Part shown: piece after piece, positions 5,825 through 9,581 of the stretch
Layout of the letters: every line of letters begins with the position of its first letter
Position numbering within the stretch: the first letter of the stretch is position 1
Assembly (NCBI GenBank): GCA_964568985.1
Contig: CAZMSP010000076.1
Coordinates: 1-9,581, forward strand
Reading direction: 5' to 3'
Length of the DNA stretch: 9,581 nucleotides
Source: CAZBWE01 sp964568985
GTDB lineage: Bacteria; Planctomycetota; Phycisphaerae; Sedimentisphaerales; Anaerobacaceae
The notes under the pieces: generated by a model
The model's input: only the letters and a program-made list of their open reading frames with translations
Databases searched by the model: none
Told to the model about the DNA's origin: nothing
Program-made: the position numbers and the translations under genes

Positions 5825-6760
5825 ATGGCGAATGAATTTGTTTGTCGATACGAGGGTAACCCTATACTGACAAGGGATGATATTCCTTATCCGGTTCAGA
5901 CGGTTCACAATGCAGGCGTTACGAAATTCGACGGCCGATATATAATGCTGTTCCGCTCGCATCTCGATACCGGCAGGAGTATAATCGGTATAGCTGAAAG
6001 CGAAGACGGTTTTAACTTCAAGTCACGTCCCGAACCGTTTATGGTGCCAAGCAAAGAGCCGCCTTTTTGCGAATATGAAGAGTTCAGCGTCGAAGACCCG
6101 CGCATTACTAACATAGAAGGTACGTACTACATAACATACAGCGCATACTCGGCACACGGAGTTCGCATCGGCTTAGCTAAAACAGTCGATTTTGAATCGG
6201 TTGAAAGAGTTGCATTTATTACCGAATCCGATTACCGAAATACCGTACTTTTCCCGGAGAAAATCAATGGCAAATACGTTCGGTTAGACAGACCCCACTG
6301 CGAGATTAGTCCCTGGTCAATCTGGATAAGTTACTCGCCTGATTTGCGCCACTGGGGAGATTCGAAATTGATAATTAAGCCGGTGAAATATCACTGGGAT
6401 GAGATGAAAATAGGCCCGGGCGCTCCGCCAATTCGAACTGATAAGGGCTGGTTAAATATCTATCACGGCGTTTTTCCGACGATGGACGGCCACGTATATC
6501 GGCTGGGAGTCGCTCTGCACAAGCTCGATGACCCAGCGGTGGTTCTTGGTGTTGGCGACCGATGGATACTGCAGCCCGAAGACCCGTGGGAACTTGTCGG
6601 CTACGTGCACAATGTAGTTTTTACCTGCGGTGCGGTGCCGGAAGATGACGGTACTTTGAAACTCTATTGGGGCGGAGCCGACACAGTAATGTGCGCCGGT
6701 ACTGCGGTCCTTGATGAACTCGTCGAACTTTGCCTGACCGATTCGAGACCAGCGAAGTAA
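5825..6760 (+). CDS. GH130-family mannoside phosphorylase or hydrolase
   Basis: GH130 enzymes are five-bladed beta-propellers that phosphorolyse, or less often hydrolyse, beta-mannosides, releasing mannose-1-phosphate. The 311 aa match the family length. Blade motifs appear in order: NAGVTKFDGRYIMLFRSH (29-46), EDPRI (90-94) with the presumed catalytic acid Asp91, VLFPEKINGKY (141-151), RPH (156-158), KIGPGAPPI with GWLNIYHG (195-215), and GYVHNVVF with YWGGAD (259-286). The phosphorylase/hydrolase choice and linkage specificity (beta-1,2 or beta-1,4) cannot be decided here. There is no signal peptide, so it acts in the cytoplasm. AGGGAG (5812-5817) precedes the ATG by 7 nt. A 65-nt gap separates it from the previous gene, so it may be co-transcribed but independently translated. 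The role is probably mannoside metabolism linked to the upstream glycan genes. Confidence 0.9.
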   Translation: MANEFVCRYEGNPILTRDDIPYPVQTVHNAGVTKFDGRYIMLFRSHLDTGRSIIGIAESEDGFNFKSRPEPFMVPSKEPPFCEYEEFSVEDPRITNIEGTYYITYSAYSAHGVRIGLAKTVDFESVERVAFITESDYRNTVLFPEKINGKYVRLDRPHCEISPWSIWISYSPDLRHWGDSKLIIKPVKYHWDEMKIGPGAPPIRTDKGWLNIYHGVFPTMDGHVYRLGVALHKLDDPAVVLGVGDRWILQPEDPWELVGYVHNVVFTCGAVPEDDGTLKLYWGGADTVMCAGTAVLDELVELCLTDSRPAK

Positions 6761-6777
6761 AAACCGTTATGACTAAA

Positions 6778-6795
6778 CCCCAGTGGAACTGTGGG
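6778..6795. terminator. Weak bidirectional terminator candidate
   Basis: CCC-CAGT (6778-6784) pairs with ACTG-T-GGG (6788-6795) over a 3-nt loop, with one bulged T. It lies between the convergent ends of the GH130 gene and the M1-like peptidase gene. It lacks a convincing T-run on either strand. A second short hairpin (AAAGG 6846-6850 with CCTTT 6854-6858) is nearby. One or both may end transcription, but the evidence is thin. Confidence 0.22.
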
Positions 6796-6876
6796 CTAAA
6801 TATATAGGTTGGGTGGTTAGGAACTGCGGTAGCGTTTGTCCATAGAAAGGCCCCCTTTGTCTCGATTACTTTCCTA

Positions 6877-8193
6877 TCAAGGCTGAGTTTGTTGGTCGGA
6901 CCATTTTTTACAGAAGAGGGCTTCCGAGAAAAAAGTTTTAGCATCTGACCCGAGTTGTTTTTCCACTTCCTCCAGGAAAATCTCTGTGGTCGCATTCGTT
7001 GTTCCTGCAAATCGGGTGTGCAGTGCTTTGAGAACTCGATCTAACTTTTCCTTCCCAAATCGTCGCCTGGCTTCGATAAAAAGCAGAGTAGTTTTCTCAT
7101 ATCGGTTAACATAGCGGTCATTAGAAGAGCTCTTCGTTTCCGCAATTGGCGTTTCGGTTTTGCTCTGGGCCGCATGCTCCTGATATTCGCTTATTAGAGA
7201 ATCGGCAAAGTCTTTGCCGAAATGTTTCTCGGATAGACGAAAGGCCGAAAACTCGGCCAGCCCTTCGTTAATCCAGTCGTCTGGGGTATCCGTATCGGCT
7301 ATAATCCACCAAAAATGAGCCATTTCATGAGCAGAGCCATGAAAATCTCTGGCCTGCCCGAATTCCTTTTGCAATTGCCGCAATGCATATTTTTCCGAAA
7401 CCACGAAAAGTGGGATGCGAGAGTAGCTCCAGCCGCTTCGGGGAGAATAAACAAAACGCAGGAATCCCTTTATTCGTGGAGGGCCGTAAAAGTTCGAGAG
7501 CTGTTCCATTGCCTTAATCAGGTGGTCCCTCTTTGTCTTGATGTGTTCCTTGGGAATCTTATTGAAAAAGATTTCCACATTTGTGCCGTTTTGGTTTTCC
7601 TGCACTTTTTTAAGGTGAGGAGATGCAAGAAGTACAATATCGGAACCCGGCTTAAATGACACCCATCTTGTTAAGTTACGGCCTTTAGTATCCTGCTGAC
7701 GCTCTAAAGCACCATTGCTGGTCGTAAGGAATCCTGAAGGAAGGTCAGCATCCAGTTGGAAATCGAACAAGTTATTATCGTCGAACAGTGGATACCAGGC
7801 GGCATAAAGGGCAAGTTCGACAAGACCTGAATGAATCATATTCACGCCGTCTATTATACGGGTCAGCGTTCCTGCGTATTCAATCAGGAGGTCTCCGTTG
7901 AATTCCTCATCAATTATGACAGCGGTTCTGACGGTATAGGGCAGAGTGTCGCGATGAAAGGAGACGGAATGCCCGTTGGCGATAACGCGACGGATTTCAA
8001 GATTTTTATTTAGATAGAAACGAGTGTCGGGGGGGTGCTTGATTCTAACTTCACCATCGATTCTGTGAGAAGATGGGTCGATTCGTACCTTCAGAAGGTA
8101 AAGAGGAGTTTGGGTATTTTCCTTTCCCCAGGCGGGTACGAATAAAATTGTAGACAGAAACACTAATGATAAGAATTGCAAAGTAGTTTTCAT
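6877..8193 (-). CDS. Secreted M1-like (gluzincin) metallopeptidase
   Basis: Starting at the second Met (8193) gives 438 aa that open with a signal peptide: MK, a hydrophobic stretch, then a likely cleavage after PAWG. The frame has a further ATG at 8217, eight codons upstream, but that adds a charged stretch before the signal peptide and has no ribosome-binding site. Residue numbers below count from the 8217 Met. A beta-rich N-terminal domain (about 38-200) is followed by the zinc site HEMAH (297-301) and the Glu of NEGLAEF (317-323). A later RYEKTTLLF resembles the catalytic-Tyr helix of M1 enzymes. HExxH and the third ligand are 16 residues apart, against 18 in standard M1 aminopeptidases. 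No GAMEN motif is visible where SGWSYSR (261-267) stands. It is probably an exported peptidase of an atypical M1-like group; substrate unknown. It ends at TGA, convergent with the GH130 gene. Confidence 0.75.
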   Translation of the reverse strand: MKTTLQFLSLVFLSTILFVPAWGKENTQTPLYLLKVRIDPSSHRIDGEVRIKHPPDTRFYLNKNLEIRRVIANGHSVSFHRDTLPYTVRTAVIIDEEFNGDLLIEYAGTLTRIIDGVNMIHSGLVELALYAAWYPLFDDNNLFDFQLDADLPSGFLTTSNGALERQQDTKGRNLTRWVSFKPGSDIVLLASPHLKKVQENQNGTNVEIFFNKIPKEHIKTKRDHLIKAMEQLSNFYGPPRIKGFLRFVYSPRSGWSYSRIPLFVVSEKYALRQLQKEFGQARDFHGSAHEMAHFWWIIADTDTPDDWINEGLAEFSAFRLSEKHFGKDFADSLISEYQEHAAQSKTETPIAETKSSSNDRYVNRYEKTTLLFIEARRRFGKEKLDRVLKALHTRFAGTTNATTEIFLEEVEKQLGSDAKTFFSEALFCKKWSDQQTQP

Positions 8194-8421
8194 AATCGGT
8201 ATTCTTTCAATTAACATTTGCAGTAAAAAGGGTTCTTCGACAAGTGTTATTCTATGTTGTGAATGTTACACTTTTATTACGGTTTTGTCCTTTTTTTGTC
8301 TTTTTGACGGGTTTTTATCACTATATTTAGGCAGGCAGGTGGCCTTTGGATTTGAACCGACTGCTGGGGATGGAGCTTAGATTAGGCCTGTTGTGTATTG
8401 TGCAACGCTACTCGGCGAATT

Positions 8422-9276
8422 TTACCACGGGTTTTTTCTGTTTGCCATTAGTAGTGTAATTTTATCGTATTTATCCTTTGGCAGAGCATTTTTTAATATC
8501 TTTCGAATGTCCCGCATTGGAGTTCGCTGTGTAGTATGGGTGATAATAATGTGCTCGTTGTTCAGCTTATTTAATAATCCCGCGAATTCATCTATGTGCA
8601 TATGTTTGCCGGCTTCGGCCCTGCCGATGTGCTCATCTTCATAGAACGTACACTCGGCTATTAAAATTTTGCTGTTAGCAATATACTCCAACTGCGAAAA
8701 ATCAACGTATTGCGTATCACCGAAATAGGTAACAATCGGGATTTCCAGCGGATAATCGATTTCAACTGCCTGCTTTTTTAGCTCAACTATTTGTGGGCTG
8801 GTAAGGCCAAGGTATTCCGTTTTTAGCTTTTTTCGTTTTTCAATAACGCTGTATCCGACAGAACCTTTTGTGTGCTTTGTTGGAAATACTCTTGCGAACA
8901 AATTTGGCTTTATCTGATATTCATCACCGGCTTTTACGCCTACCAGATTAGCCGGTATTTGGTTACCGTCCAGCTGAGACCAGGCGCCGATAATTTCCCT
9001 TATCGGCCCCAACAGGTTTTTAGGCGCCAATATCGTGCCGGCAGATTGGCCGCAAAAGTTCCGCTGCGACAGGTAATACGCAATACCGGCGGCGTGGTCC
9101 ATATGGCCGTGTGTGAGCAGGATATGGTTTACGGAGATAATCTGGTCCGGGGCCTTGCCGACATCGAAGCAAACATCTAACTGAGGCATCGCTACGACGG
9201 TCTCTTCACCGGCGACCGAATAGCCGATAATTTCCAAATCGTCTATCTTGATATGTGCTAAATTATGGCTCGCCAT
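8422..9276 (-). CDS. MBL-fold metallohydrolase, RNase Z-like
   Basis: The 284-aa protein has the dinuclear-zinc metallo-beta-lactamase fold. THGHMDH (55-61) supplies the HxHxDH ligands. H135 in FPTKHTKGSVGY, D187 in YFGDTQY (184-190) and H247 in IITHTTQ (244-250) occupy the remaining metal positions in the RNase Z order. AECTF (207-211) and KHMHIDEFA (224-232) also match that branch. RNase Z removes 3' trailers from tRNA precursors, but many relatives act on other phosphoesters, so the substrate is uncertain. The protein is near the short-form RNase Z length (about 300 aa). No signal peptide is present, so it is cytoplasmic. No Shine-Dalgarno site precedes the ATG, but a strong promoter is present at 9350-9378. 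It is transcribed toward the peptidase gene, 204 nt away, without a clear intervening terminator. Confidence 0.82.
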   Translation of the reverse strand: MASHNLAHIKIDDLEIIGYSVAGEETVVAMPQLDVCFDVGKAPDQIISVNHILLTHGHMDHAAGIAYYLSQRNFCGQSAGTILAPKNLLGPIREIIGAWSQLDGNQIPANLVGVKAGDEYQIKPNLFARVFPTKHTKGSVGYSVIEKRKKLKTEYLGLTSPQIVELKKQAVEIDYPLEIPIVTYFGDTQYVDFSQLEYIANSKILIAECTFYEDEHIGRAEAGKHMHIDEFAGLLNKLNNEHIIITHTTQRTPMRDIRKILKNALPKDKYDKITLLMANRKNPW

Positions 9277-9349
9277 TTAAGAAAATTAAAACTTAAAAAT
9301 CAAAGTTAAAAATTGCGGAATCCATTAGTTTCATAATTTTGCTTTCTTA

Positions 9350-9378
9350 ATGGTAAAAAGAGCAGACGGTTATGTCAA
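9350..9378 (-). promoter_or_regulatory. Promoter of the MBL-fold gene
   Basis: On the minus strand a perfect TTGACA (9373-9378) and TACCAT (9350-9355) are separated by 17 bp. Initiation near 9343 would leave an AT-rich leader of about 67 nt without a visible Shine-Dalgarno site. Confidence 0.55.
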
Positions 9379-9385
9379 TTCGTTT

Positions 9386-9413
9386 TTGACTTTATAGCGG
9401 ATATGTGTACACT
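9386..9413 (+). promoter_or_regulatory. Promoter of the partial membrane-protein gene
   Basis: TTGACT (9386-9391) and TACACT (9408-9413) are 16 bp apart on the plus strand. Initiation near 9420 would give a leader of about 54 nt. Its -35 box is only 7 bp from the -35 box of the divergent MBL promoter, so one regulator could affect both. Confidence 0.45.
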
Positions 9414-9473
9414 AATATCAAACAGAGAACCATTAAAGAACCTCTCATATAACATTTTGTCTGTTTGTGCCAA

Positions 9474-9581
9474 ATGTCTGAAAAACAAAAGGACAAAAGA
9501 AAAAATCGAGATAAAAGACGCTGGACAAAATATCTGGCTCGGATACTCAGCGTTCTTATTCTCTTAATACTCTTTATAGCC
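9474..9581 (+). CDS. N-terminus of a membrane-anchored protein (runs off window)
   Basis: From ATG at 9474 the frame stays open to the window end (36 codons). The first 20 or so residues are dense in Lys and Arg, followed by a hydrophobic run (LSVLILLILFIA) that begins a membrane segment or signal anchor. The positive-inside rule puts the basic tail in the cytoplasm. The promoter at 9386-9413 supports the assignment, although no Shine-Dalgarno site is visible. Too little is present to name a family; AsmA-like, penicillin-binding and two-component proteins can begin this way, but none is supported. Confidence 0.55.
   Translation, partial: MSEKQKDKRKNRDKRRWTKYLARILSVLILLILFIA

Noticed and set aside
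8304..8329. TTGACG followed by TATATT on the plus strand
   Set aside because: The spacer is only 12-14 bp and no plus-strand gene follows.
8338..8400. tRNA-like segment on the minus strand (GGTTCAAATCC, resembling a T-arm)
   Set aside because: The T-stem has mismatches at two of five pairs, and no matching 5' acceptor strand or anticodon arm can be found at the right distance.

Overview
The window reads like a fragment of a mid-GC bacterial genome. Promoters are recognisable sigma70-type sequences, several genes lack a clear Shine-Dalgarno site, and TAA, TAG and TGA all end genes. A stand-alone four-helix-bundle (23S rRNA intervening-sequence type) gene beside short tandem TTTAG-containing repeats, a GH130/GT4/nucleotide-sugar dehydrogenase cluster and divergent house-keeping genes are compatible with an environmental planctomycete (Phycisphaerae-like) genome. 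That placement is inference from gene content and style, and no taxonomic marker is present.

Layout. Positions 1-329 hold no ordinary gene. They carry two copies of an 87-bp direct repeat and several perfect GC-rich hairpins. A minus-strand gene follows (330-623) for a small four-helix-bundle protein. It is cut short by an in-frame TGA, and family-like residues continue after that codon. Its 5' side is a 19-bp tandem repeat (627-663). Minus-strand argG (676-1893) has a well-formed promoter at 1959-1987 and a hairpin in its leader. A divergent promoter candidate at 2066-2093 and a 63-nt potential hairpin leader (2103-2165) precede a plus-strand cluster.

The cluster (2202-6760) encodes a nucleotide-sugar dehydrogenase, a GT4-like glycosyltransferase, an unusual protein with distant uracil-DNA-glycosylase-like motifs, and a GH130-family mannoside phosphorylase/hydrolase. 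The first three are tightly packed (1-nt gap, then a TAATG overlap) and were probably co-transcribed. GH130 follows after 65 nt with its own good ribosome-binding site. Together they suggest making or remodelling a (mannose-containing?) glycan, with the third gene an AT-rich outsider.

Downstream on the minus strand are a secreted M1-like (gluzincin) metallopeptidase (6877-8193) and an MBL-fold, RNase Z-like hydrolase (8422-9276). The MBL gene has a strong promoter placed back to back with a plus-strand promoter for a gene that runs off the window end (9474 onward, N-terminus of a membrane-anchored protein). No rRNA, tRNA, CRISPR array, transposase or integrase was found.
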